In this document: piece by piece, positions 36,271 through 45,397 of the stretch
Numbering within the stretch: position 1 is the first letter of the stretch
Layout: each line of letters opens with the position of its first letter
Assembly (NCBI GenBank): GCA_902583075.1
Contig: CACHUN010000002.1
Coordinates: 151,501-215,500, forward strand
Reading direction: 5' to 3'
DNA: 64,000 nucleotides
Origin: an uncultured Pelagibacteraceae bacterium
GTDB taxonomy: Bacteria; Pseudomonadota; Alphaproteobacteria; Pelagibacterales; Pelagibacteraceae
The notes under the pieces: generated by a model
Databases searched by the model: none
The model's input: only the letters and a program-made list of their open reading frames with translations
What the model was told of the DNA's origin: nothing
Position numbers and translations under genes: made by a program

Positions 36271-38349
36271 TTATTTTTTCCTTAGCCAAAACTGATACAT
36301 TGAAATAAAAATATCAGGGATTTTTCTTTCAAATTTGGCCCAATTCTGAATATTTGTATTTTTTGTGTCTTTTGGAAAATGTTTAGAATATTTTTGTTTT
36401 AATTCTTTATTAGTAAATCCTAAAAACTCTAAATCCAATCTATTTAATAATTTTGAAATACTATCTAATGTAAATCTTTGCTCTTGAACATGAAAGATTA
36501 AATCTCTAATACTTGATGTGGAATAAAAGTCATAATTATAAGTAATTTTTTTAAAAAATTTATTATTTTTTTTTTTTTTTATGAATTCTCTACAATCTCT
36601 TACATCTTTAATTGTATTAGAAAAATTTTTATTTTTCATTAAACTCCTTACTTCTATTATATGCTTTCTAGATAATTCGCTATATAAACCAATTTTTAAA
36701 AAGCCATGTGGCTCTAACAAATCAGTCAAGATCTTTAGTCCGTCTTCTGGGTTTTCCATATGATGAAGAACACCAACACACTCAATAACATCAAATTTTT
36801 TATCTATTTCATTTAAGTTAAGGATATCTCCATGTAAAAATTCAATGTTATTAACCTTAAGTTCCTTCATTTTTCTTTTAGCATAAGCTAAACTAGAAAA
36901 GCTTAAATCTAATGCCAAAATATTTGAATTCTCATAACAAATTACATTTTCAAGTTGTTGACCTGTCCCACAACCAGCTATTAAAACTTTTGGTTTAAAG
37001 AATTTATTTTCAGAAATAAGTGTATTTGGTTTAATATCATTTTTTAAAATATTTAAAAAATTTGAGTGAAATCCTTTTGTAATATATCTCCATCTAGGAT
37101 AAGGATTTTCTTCATATTGATCTTTAACTTTTTTCGAAATTATATTTGATGTTTTTCCAAGAGAACTTATTGTCTTTTTTATTTCAAGTTCTTCCAATGG
37201 TTCTTTAATTTGCATATTTATTAGGTCGTTAAATAATTGATTTTGAGATTGATAATTTAACAATTTTTTAGTTAAAATTTTAGAGTTTGTTAGTGGGATA
37301 TAACAAGCCAAGATAGCGATTTGTAACTCGTTTATATTATGATCATTTTCTACTACATTTAACAAACGATTAGCCATTTCAATTTCACGATCAGTCTGAA
37401 AAAATACATACTCGTTAAGAAAACACTGTTCAGCCAAAGATATTATAAAATTTAATAATTCAGATAAATTTTCTGATGAAGAAATAATTTCACATCTAAT
37501 TTTATTTAAAAATAATTCTAAATCATTATCTCTCACTAAAGATTTTTGAAGAATTAAACTAAAGATTTCTTTTTTCAAAATTTTTTTTACTGTTTGATTT
37601 TTTGTTAAAAGAGAACCTGTATTAAATAATTTTTTGACTATTTCTTTATCTTTATTACTAAAGATAAATAATTTAGATTTATTAAAGAGTTTATTATGAT
37701 CAGTTGAATTACTTTTGTATAAGAAAATATATAAATCTTCAATTTTTTCTTTAGTATCTATATCAAGGTTTAAAAGTTCAAACGATGCTAATAACTCACT
37801 AAGAATTTTTATTGATAATTTATTTTCGTTATCAATTTTTATAGCTTTCTTTAAATAAAAAATTGCTTTAATTTTATCTCCTAATTCAATTAAATTTCTA
37901 GCTATAATATTATAAGATGCCAGATTGTAAGGCTCAATTTCAATAACTTTTTTAAAACAATCATTAGCTTTTTGATAATTTTTTAAATTATTTAGTACCA
38001 AACCTTTATTAAAGAAGGCTAAAGCAAAATTTTTATTATTTTTGGTTAAAGTTTCGAAATATTTTAATGCATTCTTTAAATCTCCGGTTTCAAAAAATAA
38101 ATTACCGAGATTGATATTTATATTAGGATCAGTTGGTTTTAAATTACTTGCTTTTAAAAGAAGTTCTTTAGCTAAAGAAAATTTTTTTACCTGTGCAAAT
38201 AGTGTTCCTAAATGAAATATAGTACCCAAATGATTTGGATAAGAACCTAATATATCCTTATATAATTTCTCAGCTAAAAAAAAATTTTTTTTTTTATGAA
38301 GTTTTAAAGCTTTATCAAATTTTATCTTTATATTATCTTCTGGTTTCAC
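36271..38349 (-). CDS. TPR-repeat protein fused to SAM-dependent methyltransferase
   Basis: A 692-residue fusion. Residues about 5-185 are tandem tetratricopeptide repeats (HLGTLFAQVKKFSLAKELLLKA; INLGNLFFETGDLKNALKYFE). A helical middle region (about 190-400) follows, then the signature VKDQYEENPYPRW and a class I methyltransferase with motif I VLIAGCGTGQQL and DVIECVGVLHHMENP. Such fusions recur in marine bacteria; the substrate is unknown. The GTG start overlaps the stop of the upstream winged-helix regulator by one base, so the two are probably coupled. It is followed by the ArfA-like gene. Confidence 0.85.
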   Translation of the reverse strand: MKPEDNIKIKFDKALKLHKKKNFFLAEKLYKDILGSYPNHLGTIFHLGTLFAQVKKFSLAKELLLKASNLKPTDPNININLGNLFFETGDLKNALKYFETLTKNNKNFALAFFNKGLVLNNLKNYQKANDCFKKVIEIEPYNLASYNIIARNLIELGDKIKAIFYLKKAIKIDNENKLSIKILSELLASFELLNLDIDTKEKIEDLYIFLYKSNSTDHNKLFNKSKLFIFSNKDKEIVKKLFNTGSLLTKNQTVKKILKKEIFSLILQKSLVRDNDLELFLNKIRCEIISSSENLSELLNFIISLAEQCFLNEYVFFQTDREIEMANRLLNVVENDHNINELQIAILACYIPLTNSKILTKKLLNYQSQNQLFNDLINMQIKEPLEELEIKKTISSLGKTSNIISKKVKDQYEENPYPRWRYITKGFHSNFLNILKNDIKPNTLISENKFFKPKVLIAGCGTGQQLENVICYENSNILALDLSFSSLAYAKRKMKELKVNNIEFLHGDILNLNEIDKKFDVIECVGVLHHMENPEDGLKILTDLLEPHGFLKIGLYSELSRKHIIEVRSLMKNKNFSNTIKDVRDCREFIKKKKNNKFFKKITYNYDFYSTSSIRDLIFHVQEQRFTLDSISKLLNRLDLEFLGFTNKELKQKYSKHFPKDTKNTNIQNWAKFERKIPDIFISMYQFWLRKK

Positions 38350-38903
38350 TAAAATGAATAACCCAACTTAGAGCTTTTTATTAAATTATCATCATTAAAG
38401 GTTTTATAAATTTTTTTTCTTAATCTATAAATATGTGTTTCAACTGTATGTGTCTCTAATTTGAAATTATGTCCCCAAACTTCGGTTTGTAATTTTTGAA
38501 TTTTAACAGGCCGTTTTGAATTTTTTAAATAAATAATAATATTTGCCTCTCTCTCGGTTAAATCTAAACTCTTTTCTTTATTGAAAATTTTTCTTGAATT
38601 TAAATTTAATTTATACTTTCCAAAATTTATTTCAGATTGCTGATTGTATTTTTTTTTAAGAAAATTTATATTTATTCCCTCAATTAATTTTGAAATATTG
38701 ATTGGGAAATGGTTAATTATCATTTGGCAATCAATATTTTTTATTTTTTTTTCTGTCACTATTAGGAAGTCTTCATTTGTTTTTTCATCAAAATCACTTA
38801 TTTTTTTTATATGTAATAGCTTGAATTTGATATGACTTTTTATCTCATAAAGTATCTCATAAAGTATTTTAAAATCATAAATTACTAAAATTTGATTATT
38901 CAT
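38349..38903 (-). CDS. orphan OmpR-type winged-helix regulator, pseudo-receiver
   Basis: A 184-residue protein: the C-terminal 95 residues are an OmpR/PhoB winged helix (LTEREANIIIYLKNSKRPVKIQKLQTEVWG and HTVETHIYRLRKKI). The N-terminal half has strand/helix alternation like a shrunken receiver, but where the phosphoacceptor Asp would lie it reads FLIVTEKK, so phosphorylation is unlikely. ATG at 38903 is preferred to an in-frame TTG at 38924, which would overlap the divergent transpeptidase start. Regulators of this kind sit beside an L,D-transpeptidase gene in other alphaproteobacteria. No kinase gene is nearby. Confidence 0.8.
   Translation of the reverse strand: MNNQILVIYDFKILYEILYEIKSHIKFKLLHIKKISDFDEKTNEDFLIVTEKKIKNIDCQMIINHFPINISKLIEGININFLKKKYNQQSEINFGKYKLNLNSRKIFNKEKSLDLTEREANIIIYLKNSKRPVKIQKLQTEVWGHNFKLETHTVETHIYRLRKKIYKTFNDDNLIKSSKLGYSF
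38841..38864. repeat. 12-bp in-frame tandem duplication
   Basis: TATCTCATAAAG occurs twice back to back inside the winged-helix regulator gene, encoding a repeated ILYE near its N-terminus. In frame, so it does not break the gene. Confidence 0.8.
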
Positions 38904-38917
38904 ATATAATAAAGAAT

Positions 38918-39412
38918 ATGACAATTGTTCTTAAAAATAAAGAGACACTTATTTTTGATGATTTTAATTTTCAGTGTGTTATTGGAAAAAACGGATTAAC
39001 CAGAAATAAAATTGAAGGAGATAAAAAAACTCCAAAAGGAACATTTTCACTTGGTGAGGTATATTATAGGAAAGATAGAAATTCAAAACCAGTATCAAAA
39101 CTAAAATGTATTCCTATTAAAAAAAATATGGGGTGGTGTGATGATGTTAAAAATCAGAAATATTATAATAAATTAATAAATATTATTAAAAATGTAAAAC
39201 ATGAGAAATTATATAGAAATGACTATAAATATGACTTCTTAATTCCAATCAATTATAACACAAAAAGGCCAAAAATTGGAAAAGGAAGTGCAATATTTAT
39301 TCATTTGACGAAGAAATTTAAACCAACTTCTGGCTGCATTGCCCTCACAAAAAAAGACTTTTTAATTTTATTAAAGCTTATTGATAAAAATACAAAAATT
39401 AAAATAGCTTAA
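38918..39412 (+). CDS. L,D-transpeptidase (YkuD domain)
   Basis: A 164-residue YkuD-domain protein. Substrate-binding GDKKTPKGTFSLGEVYYRK and the catalytic motif HLTKKFKPTSGCIALTKKDF (His, Ser, Gly, Cys) are intact. L,D-transpeptidases attach lipoproteins to or cross-link diaminopimelate residues of peptidoglycan. No N-terminal signal peptide is apparent, so export is uncertain; similar short YkuD proteins occur in alphaproteobacteria. It is divergent from the winged-helix regulator (14 bases) and its stop interlocks with that of yggS (TTAA). Confidence 0.87.
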   Translation: MTIVLKNKETLIFDDFNFQCVIGKNGLTRNKIEGDKKTPKGTFSLGEVYYRKDRNSKPVSKLKCIPIKKNMGWCDDVKNQKYYNKLINIIKNVKHEKLYRNDYKYDFLIPINYNTKRPKIGKGSAIFIHLTKKFKPTSGCIALTKKDFLILLKLIDKNTKIKIA

Positions 39413-40071
39413 CCTCTTTGACCAAAAATATTTGAACCAATTCTAAGGTACGTTGATTTAAATTCTACAGCTTTAAGATAATCTGACGACATTCCCATAC
39501 TTAACTCATTTAAATTAATCTTTTGTTTGAGCACATTCATTTGAGAAAAAAATTTAGTTGGCTCTTCATCAAATGGTGGAATACACATAATTCCTATTAT
39601 ATTAAGTTTTAAATCTCTACAAAAGTTATAAAAATCTAATAAATTTTCCTTATTAATTCCAGATTTTTGACTTTCATTACCAAAATTTATTTGAATGAAA
39701 ACCTTAGGTTTAACATTTTGTTTTTCTTGTTCATCAGATATTTTTTTTGCAAGTTTTTCATTATCTAATGAGTGAATATAATCAAAGATTTTCACAGCAA
39801 ATTTTACTTTATTAGTTTGTAGCTTACCTATTAAATGTAACTTAATATTTTCATTTTCCTCCTTAACATCTATCCATTTTTCAATTGCTTCTTGAACTTT
39901 ATTCTCTCCATAATCCAAATGTCCATACTTTATTAGTGGTAAAATATGATCTATTTTAAAAGTTTTTGAAACAGCTATTATCTTAGGTATTTTACCTCTA
40001 TCATTTAATTCTAATAATTTTGATTTGATTGAAGCCTGAATAGATAATAAATTTTGAATAGTGTTATGCAT
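39409..40071 (-). CDS. pyridoxal phosphate homeostasis protein YggS/PROSC
   Basis: PLP-binding TIM-barrel protein controlling free pyridoxal phosphate. The 220-residue product has the PLP Lys in KIIAVSKTF, the GENKVQEA block, HLIGKLQTNK and the C-terminal SMGMSSDYLKAVEFKSTYLRIGSNIFG signature. The ATG shares the hexamer ATGCAT (40066-40071) with the start codon of the divergent ThiE-like gene. The 3' end interlocks with the L,D-transpeptidase stop. Confidence 0.93.
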   Translation of the reverse strand: MHNTIQNLLSIQASIKSKLLELNDRGKIPKIIAVSKTFKIDHILPLIKYGHLDYGENKVQEAIEKWIDVKEENENIKLHLIGKLQTNKVKFAVKIFDYIHSLDNEKLAKKISDEQEKQNVKPKVFIQINFGNESQKSGINKENLLDFYNFCRDLKLNIIGIMCIPPFDEEPTKFFSQMNVLKQKINLNELSMGMSSDYLKAVEFKSTYLRIGSNIFGQRG

Positions 40072-40593
40072 ATTAAATTTCTTAAAAAATATTACTTTAT
40101 AGAAAAATTTAATAAAAGTAAGATCGATAAGCAGGACAAAAATACCTCAATAATATACAGAAACTACACGAAGAAGCTTGATGAAAGTGAAATTATTAAT
40201 TTAAAAAAATATTGTAGAAAAAAAGGTATGAAATTTTATTTATCTAATAACATAAAACTGTCAATTAAATTAAACCTGGATGGAGCATATATTCCTTCAT
40301 TTAATAAAAATTTCAAGCATCTAAGTTATGAAATTAAAAGAAATTTTATCTTGTTGGGATCTGCGCATAATTTAAAAGAGATAAAGATAAAAGAGAAACA
40401 AATGGTTAATGAAATTTTTATATCTTCAGTTTTTAAAAATAATAAAAATTATTTAGGTATTAATAAATTCAAATTAATTTCCAATTTTTCAAAAAAAAAA
40501 ATAGTAGCTCTTGGAGGTATCTCAAAACAAAATATAAAATTAGTTTTACTTACCAATTCAATTGGATATGCTGGAATTTCTTACTTCATGTAA
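40066..40593 (+). CDS. ThiE/TenI-like protein, degenerate
   Basis: A 175-residue protein with the TIM-barrel outline of thiamine phosphate synthase: LGSAHNLKEI (cf. the GxSxH motif), SSVFKNNK, and the C-terminal VALGGISKQNIK ... GYAGISYF. The GP-x-T phosphate-binding pattern of active ThiE is poorly kept, so catalytic competence is doubtful; it might be a TenI-type or reduced ThiE. The ATG at 40066 (an upstream in-frame TTG exists at 40054) overlaps the yggS start codon in ATGCAT. It ends at a strong terminator before the porin gene. Confidence 0.6.
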   Translation: MHIKFLKKYYFIEKFNKSKIDKQDKNTSIIYRNYTKKLDESEIINLKKYCRKKGMKFYLSNNIKLSIKLNLDGAYIPSFNKNFKHLSYEIKRNFILLGSAHNLKEIKIKEKQMVNEIFISSVFKNNKNYLGINKFKLISNFSKKKIVALGGISKQNIKLVLLTNSIGYAGISYFM

Positions 40594-40596
40594 AAA

Positions 40597-40624
40597 AAAG
40601 GCCCCTAAAAAGGGGCCCTTTTAA
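40597..40624. terminator. bidirectional intrinsic terminator
   Basis: Stem GGCCCCT / AGGGGCC (40600-40606 with 40611-40617), loop AAAA, flanked by A-runs on the left and TTTT on the right, so it reads as a terminator on both strands. It serves both the ThiE-like gene (+) and the porin gene (-). It is the clearest G/C-rich hairpin in the window. Confidence 0.9.
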
Positions 40625-40644
40625 TATATTATTAACTTCTAAGA

Positions 40645-41574
40645 TTAGTAAGCAAACTTGAAGTTAACTTCACTACCTGAGTGGTCAGCTGTCGCAGTTC
40701 CACCGATGTTATCACCACTACCATGTGATGCTGCGATAGTTAATCCACCAGTTGTGTATGAAACACTAAAAGATGTAAACTCTTGGTCATCTAGAGTAGC
40801 ATCTTCATAGTCAATTACAGAACTGTTTAATGATACTGACATATCATCACTTACAGCGTAAGAAACACCCATCATGGTTGCATCTCTATCTGTGCTTGCA
40901 GTACCACCATCAGTTTCGTTAACCTGATAACCAATAGACATTCCGCCCATTGCATACACTGCACCAAACATAGAGTTATCGAACTCGTTCGCTGCATTGT
41001 TGTTCTCACCAGTTGCTGCATAAAGTGTTAAGCCATCTACACCAGTATATGACAAACCATATTCTAATGAGCTATCAACACGAGTAGCTGCATCTGAAGG
41101 TACGTAAGAAGCTTTAAGTGCTAAGCCATCCATTACAGTATAGTCATAAACGAATACTTCACCTGAACCTGCACCGTTCGCTACTGCAGTTGCAGTTGCA
41201 CCAGTAGCAGTTCCCCATGATTCTTCGTTAGCATTTGGAGTTATATCATCCCATGCAGAAATTGGACCTGAGTTATCCATTCCAGCAAATTGTAATGTAC
41301 CCATTCCATCAGTTGCAATTGTGACTAATTTTGCACCTGTTGCACCGTTATCGATTTCATACTGGTAAGAAACAGTCATACCGTTATCCATCTCACCACT
41401 TGTTTTAAATGTGATTGAGTCGCCCATACCCCAGTTATTACCCTGGACACCTGTACCATGTGCTGTGTATGTTAAAGAAGTACCACCTGATATTGTAAAA
41501 TCAGCTGCTTGTGCTGATGTTGCAACTAATGCAGTACCTAAGGCTGTCAATCCTACTTTTTTTAGATTGTTCAT
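40645..41574 (-). CDS. major outer-membrane porin-like protein
   Basis: A 309-residue precursor. The signal peptide MNNLKKVGLTALGTALVATS ends in AQA before ADFTISGGTSL. The mature part has alternating short strands rich in Gly, Thr, Ser and aromatic residues and ends in NFKFAY, as expected for a beta-barrel inserted by the BAM complex; resembles the Porin_4/Gram-negative porin family. The start at 41574 has an AAAGGT ribosome binding site; an upstream in-frame start at 41625 would give no signal peptide. Codon use is visibly less AT-rich than the neighbours, as in highly expressed genes. Confidence 0.85.
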   Translation of the reverse strand: MNNLKKVGLTALGTALVATSAQAADFTISGGTSLTYTAHGTGVQGNNWGMGDSITFKTSGEMDNGMTVSYQYEIDNGATGAKLVTIATDGMGTLQFAGMDNSGPISAWDDITPNANEESWGTATGATATAVANGAGSGEVFVYDYTVMDGLALKASYVPSDAATRVDSSLEYGLSYTGVDGLTLYAATGENNNAANEFDNSMFGAVYAMGGMSIGYQVNETDGGTASTDRDATMMGVSYAVSDDMSVSLNSSVIDYEDATLDDQEFTSFSVSYTTGGLTIAASHGSGDNIGGTATADHSGSEVNFKFAY

Positions 41575-41594
41575 ATTTTTACCTTTCGTTTTTA

Positions 41595-41608
41595 GTTTAA
41601 TATTAAAC
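41595..41608. promoter_or_regulatory. 14-bp perfect palindrome in the porin 5' region
   Basis: GTTTAATATTAAAC is a perfect palindrome 21 bases upstream of the porin ATG. It could be an operator or a leader hairpin. The surrounding 207-base spacer (41575-41781) is AT-rich and must hold the divergent promoters of porin and the DUF3576 gene; another inverted repeat, CCATA-TAA-TATGG, lies at 41706-41718. No confident -35/-10 pair was found. Confidence 0.45.
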
Positions 41609-41781
41609 AGGATGAGATTTACCAATAAATAGGGTTAATATTAGATAAAATTTAATAATTTAAGCAAATTTTACATTAGTGTTGTATTTTTACATCACAA
41701 AAAAGCCATATAATATGGGATTTCTTGCAATAATCAAAAATTTCTTTTAATTTATAGGTTTTTTACTCTAAAACAAAAATT

Positions 41782-42354
41782 GTGCATAAAATTTCTAAAA
41801 ATCTAAGAAAATTCTTTTTAATCATAAACATAGGATTCGTTTTAATGATAGTAACTTCATGTGGAAATCCTGGAGATGCCAGAAAAATCCCTCCTCAACC
41901 GGAGTTACGAGTGAAAAAAAATCTCGAAGAGGGAAGAGGATTTACATTAGATAAAGCTTTTAAAGGAAACAAAAGAGGAGGAGATTTTGAGTTTGCTAGT
42001 TCAAATGAACTTTGGAGAGCTTCGTTAGATACAATTGATTTCATGCCTTTGTCGTCTGTAAACTATAGTGGAGGTATAATAATTACTGATTGGTATACTG
42101 ATACCGTAAATCTTGATGAGTCAGTTAAAATATCAATCAGATTTCTTACAAATGAAATAAGGACAGATGCCCTCGATATAAAAGTATTTTATAGAAAATG
42201 TAATCAAGTAATGAATTGTAAAACTTCACAAAGATCAGGAACACTTGTTGCGGAATTGAAAAGAAAGATTCTTAACAAGGCTGCAATTTATAAAAAACAG
42301 CAAGAGGATAAAAACTTTAAAGAGTATTCAGGCAGCGCTGGAAAACAAGATTAA
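41782..42354 (+). CDS. DUF3576 lipoprotein
   Basis: A 190-residue lipoprotein with lipobox IVTSC near residue 27 and the DUF3576 body (SSNELWRASLDTIDFMPLSSVNYSGGIIITDWY and ISIRFLTNEIRTDALDIKVFYR). Function unknown; conserved in alphaproteobacteria directly upstream of leuS and lptE, suggesting envelope assembly. Starts with GTG at 41782. First gene of DUF3576-leuS-lptE-holA. Confidence 0.87.
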   Translation: MHKISKNLRKFFLIINIGFVLMIVTSCGNPGDARKIPPQPELRVKKNLEEGRGFTLDKAFKGNKRGGDFEFASSNELWRASLDTIDFMPLSSVNYSGGIIITDWYTDTVNLDESVKISIRFLTNEIRTDALDIKVFYRKCNQVMNCKTSQRSGTLVAELKRKILNKAAIYKKQQEDKNFKEYSGSAGKQD

Positions 42355-42372
42355 TTTAACATATCAAAACAA

Positions 42373-44922
42373 GTGACTTCAGATAGATATAATTTTAAAA
42401 CTGTTGAAGAAAAGTGGCAGAAATTTTGGGAAAATTCAAAGTCTTTTTCATCTAAAATTGATAGATCAAAAGAAAAATTTTATTGCTTAGAAATGTTTCC
42501 CTACCCATCAGGAAAAATACATATGGGTCACGTGAGGAATTACACAATTGGAGATGTTCTATCAAGATATAAATCATTGAAAGGATTTAATGTTTTACAT
42601 CCAATGGGTTGGGATGCTTTTGGTATGCCTGCTGAGAATGCTGCAAGAGAAAATAATTTAAATCCAAAAAATTGGACAAATAAAAACATTTCAGTAATGA
42701 AAAAGCAGTTAAAAAGACTTGGACTATCAATTGACTGGGATCGTGAGATTTCAACTTGCTCAGAAGATTACTACAAACATCAACAATTATTCTTCTTAGA
42801 ACTATATGATAAAGGTCTTGTTTATCGAAAAGAAAATTATGTAAATTGGGATCCAATTGACCAAACTGTACTGGCAAATGAGCAAGTAATTGACGGTAAA
42901 GGTTGGCGATCTGGAGCAACAGTTGAAAGAAAAAAATTGAGCCAATGGTTTTTTAAAATTTCAAAATTTTCTCAAGAACTCCTTGATGATTTGGAAAAAT
43001 TAAAAGACTGGCCGAATAAAGTTAAAGTAATGCAAAAAAATTGGATAGGAAAATCTTTCGGGTGTGAAATTGCTTTCAAAATCGAGGGGGACTTACCTGT
43101 GAAAGAGATTAAATGTTTTACTACAAGACCAGATACTTTATTCGGTTTCTCATTTTTAGCTCTTTCAGTTGATCATGATATTTCAAAATATTTTTTAAAA
43201 AATAAGGAATTTCTTCAATTTAAAGAAGAATGTTCCAAAACTGGAACAACTGAGGAAGCAATTGCAATTGGAGAAAAAATTGGTTTCAAAACAAATTTAA
43301 TGGCAATAAATCCTTTAAATAGAAACCAAAAAGTGCCAGTATTTTTTGCTAATTTTGTATTAATGGATTATGGATTTGGTGCAGTATTTGGATGTCCAGC
43401 ACATGATCAAAGAGACTTTGATTTTGCAACAAAATATAAATTAGAAATTAAAACTGTTGTAAAACCTCTAGATGAAGATGATAAATACAAAGTTAAAAAT
43501 GAGGCTTATTCAGGATCTGGTATCATTATAAATTCCGAATTTCTTAATGGTTTAAAAGTTCCAGATGAATCTATTCATAAAACAATTAATCTTTTAGAAG
43601 AAAAAAAAATTGGAAAAAAACAGATTAATTTTAGATTAAAAGATTGGGGTGTTTCCAGACAAAGATATTGGGGATGCCCAATACCAATGGCTTACGATCA
43701 AAATAATAATGTAATTCCAATTCCTAAAAATAATTTACCTGTAAAACTTCCAGATAAAGTAAATTTAAACTCCAAAGGAAACCCGTTAGACTCGGTTAAC
43801 GAGTGGAAAAATATTGAAATCAACGGACAAAAATATACCAGAGAAACTGATACATTAGATACTTTTGTTTGTTCGTCATGGTACTATCTTAGATTTTGTT
43901 CACCTGATGAAAAAAACTACGGTTTTGTTAAAGAAGAAATTGATTACTGGATGCCTGTTGATCAGTATATTGGGGGAGTAGAACATGCAATTTTACATTT
44001 ATTATATTCACGTTTTTTCACAAAAGCATTAGGGTATAAAAATAAAAATTTTAATTTTAGTGAACCATTTAAAGGACTATTTACACAAGGAATGGTTTGC
44101 CATGAAACTTACAAAGATAAAAATAATAATTGGTTAAGTCCTGATGAGATACAGATTGTTGAAGGAAAATATCAAAAAAAAGATGATCCAAATAATATAG
44201 TTAAAATTGGTCCATCTGAAAGTATGTCAAAATCAAAAAAAAACGTTATAGATCCAGAGAAAATAATTAACAATTATGGAGCAGACGCTGTAAGATTATT
44301 TATATTATCTGATAGCCCACCTGAGAAGGATGTTCAGTGGTCAGAGCAAGGTATGATTGCATCATATAAATTTTTACAAAAATTATGGACACTTCACAAA
44401 AGAATTAAGTCAAAAATAAATGAAAATAAAGAAATACTTGAAGAAAGTGATGAATTAATAAAATTTACTAATCAAATGATACAAAAAATAACTCATAATC
44501 TTGAAAATTTTAATTATAATGTAATTGTAGCCAACATTTATGAAATATATAATTTTTTTAATAAACACTTAGAGATAGATTACAATAGCGAAAATATTAA
44601 ACAAAATTATCTTAAAATATTAATATTATTAACACCGACTATTCCTCATTTTACTTCAGAATGTATGGAAGATTTGAAAATAGATAATGTTGAATGGCCA
44701 GAAACAGACAGGAAGTTATTAATAGAAAATAATGTAGATTATATTGTTCAAATAAATGGTAAAAAAAGGTTGATTTTAAATGAAAATAGAGACCTAGATC
44801 AAGAAAGTCTTTTAGTTAAAGTAAAAACTAATAAGATATCTCAAAAATACATTAAGAATAGATCTATTGATAAAATAATTTTTATAAAAAACAGATTAAT
44901 AAACATTTTAATAAATGAATAA
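42373..44922 (+). CDS. leuS: leucyl-tRNA synthetase
   Basis: Class I synthetase of 849 residues with the HIGH-type motif [15 protein letters not shown] (residue about 40), the CP1 editing domain ([16 protein letters not shown]), and KMSKS-type SMSKSKKN near residue 620. Starts with GTG at 42373 (a downstream ATG would cut the N-terminus). The 3' end overlaps lptE by eight bases. Confidence 0.97.
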   Translation: MTSDRYNFKTVEEKWQKFWENSKSFSSKIDRSKEKFYCLEMFPYPSGKIHMGHVRNYTIGDVLSRYKSLKGFNVLHPMGWDAFGMPAENAARENNLNPKNWTNKNISVMKKQLKRLGLSIDWDREISTCSEDYYKHQQLFFLELYDKGLVYRKENYVNWDPIDQTVLANEQVIDGKGWRSGATVERKKLSQWFFKISKFSQELLDDLEKLKDWPNKVKVMQKNWIGKSFGCEIAFKIEGDLPVKEIKCFTTRPDTLFGFSFLALSVDHDISKYFLKNKEFLQFKEECSKTGTTEEAIAIGEKIGFKTNLMAINPLNRNQKVPVFFANFVLMDYGFGAVFGCPAHDQRDFDFATKYKLEIKTVVKPLDEDDKYKVKNEAYSGSGIIINSEFLNGLKVPDESIHKTINLLEEKKIGKKQINFRLKDWGVSRQRYWGCPIPMAYDQNNNVIPIPKNNLPVKLPDKVNLNSKGNPLDSVNEWKNIEINGQKYTRETDTLDTFVCSSWYYLRFCSPDEKNYGFVKEEIDYWMPVDQYIGGVEHAILHLLYSRFFTKALGYKNKNFNFSEPFKGLFTQGMVCHETYKDKNNNWLSPDEIQIVEGKYQKKDDPNNIVKIGPSESMSKSKKNVIDPEKIINNYGADAVRLFILSDSPPEKDVQWSEQGMIASYKFLQKLWTLHKRIKSKINENKEILEESDELIKFTNQMIQKITHNLENFNYNVIVANIYEIYNFFNKHLEIDYNSENIKQNYLKILILLTPTIPHFTSECMEDLKIDNVEWPETDRKLLIENNVDYIVQINGKKRLILNENRDLDQESLLVKVKTNKISQKYIKNRSIDKIIFIKNRLINILINE

Positions 44923-45397
44923 ATATTTAATTAAATTTATATTTCTTATACTTGCATCTATTACACTTTCTTGTTCATACACGCCTATCTTTTCTGAAAA
45001 AAATTATAACTTTGGAATCGAAAAAATTTTTTTTGATGAAAATGGAGTGAAAGATGTAGATAAAATAATTAAAAATAGATTCGATTTAATCAAAAAGACA
45101 AATGGTGAGATAAAAGAAAACTATAGTTTGCGTGTAAGAACAGCTAAAACAAGAGAAGTAATCTCAAAAGACTCTAAAGGTGACCCAGTAAAGTTTAAAT
45201 TAATAATTTCTGTTAATTATTTAATATTAAAAGATAAAGAAATCATAGTTGATAAAAATATTGAAAGAAAAAACATTTATGACAATAACTCTGATAAATT
45301 TAAACTAGAACAAAATGAAAAAATTATAATCGAAAATCTTTCTAAAAATATTAGTGAAGTAATTTTAACTTCTATTGTGACTTTAAATGATAATTAA
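44915..45397 (+). CDS. lptE: LPS-assembly lipoprotein LptE
   Basis: Plug of the outer-membrane LptD translocon that places lipopolysaccharide on the surface. The 160-residue product has a signal peptide with lipobox TLSC (Cys about 20), followed by the SYTPIF N-terminus typical of alphaproteobacterial LptE and a beta/alpha fold. Sequence identity is low in this family, so gene order (leuS-lptE-holA) carries much of the support. Overlaps holA by 11 bases. Confidence 0.85.
   Translation: MNKYLIKFIFLILASITLSCSYTPIFSEKNYNFGIEKIFFDENGVKDVDKIIKNRFDLIKKTNGEIKENYSLRVRTAKTREVISKDSKGDPVKFKLIISVNYLILKDKEIIVDKNIERKNIYDNNSDKFKLEQNEKIIIENLSKNISEVILTSIVTLNDN

Noticed and set aside
42529..42534. CACGTG in leuS as a further parS site
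   Set aside because: Only the central hexamer matches; flanks do not fit TTTCACGTGAAA.
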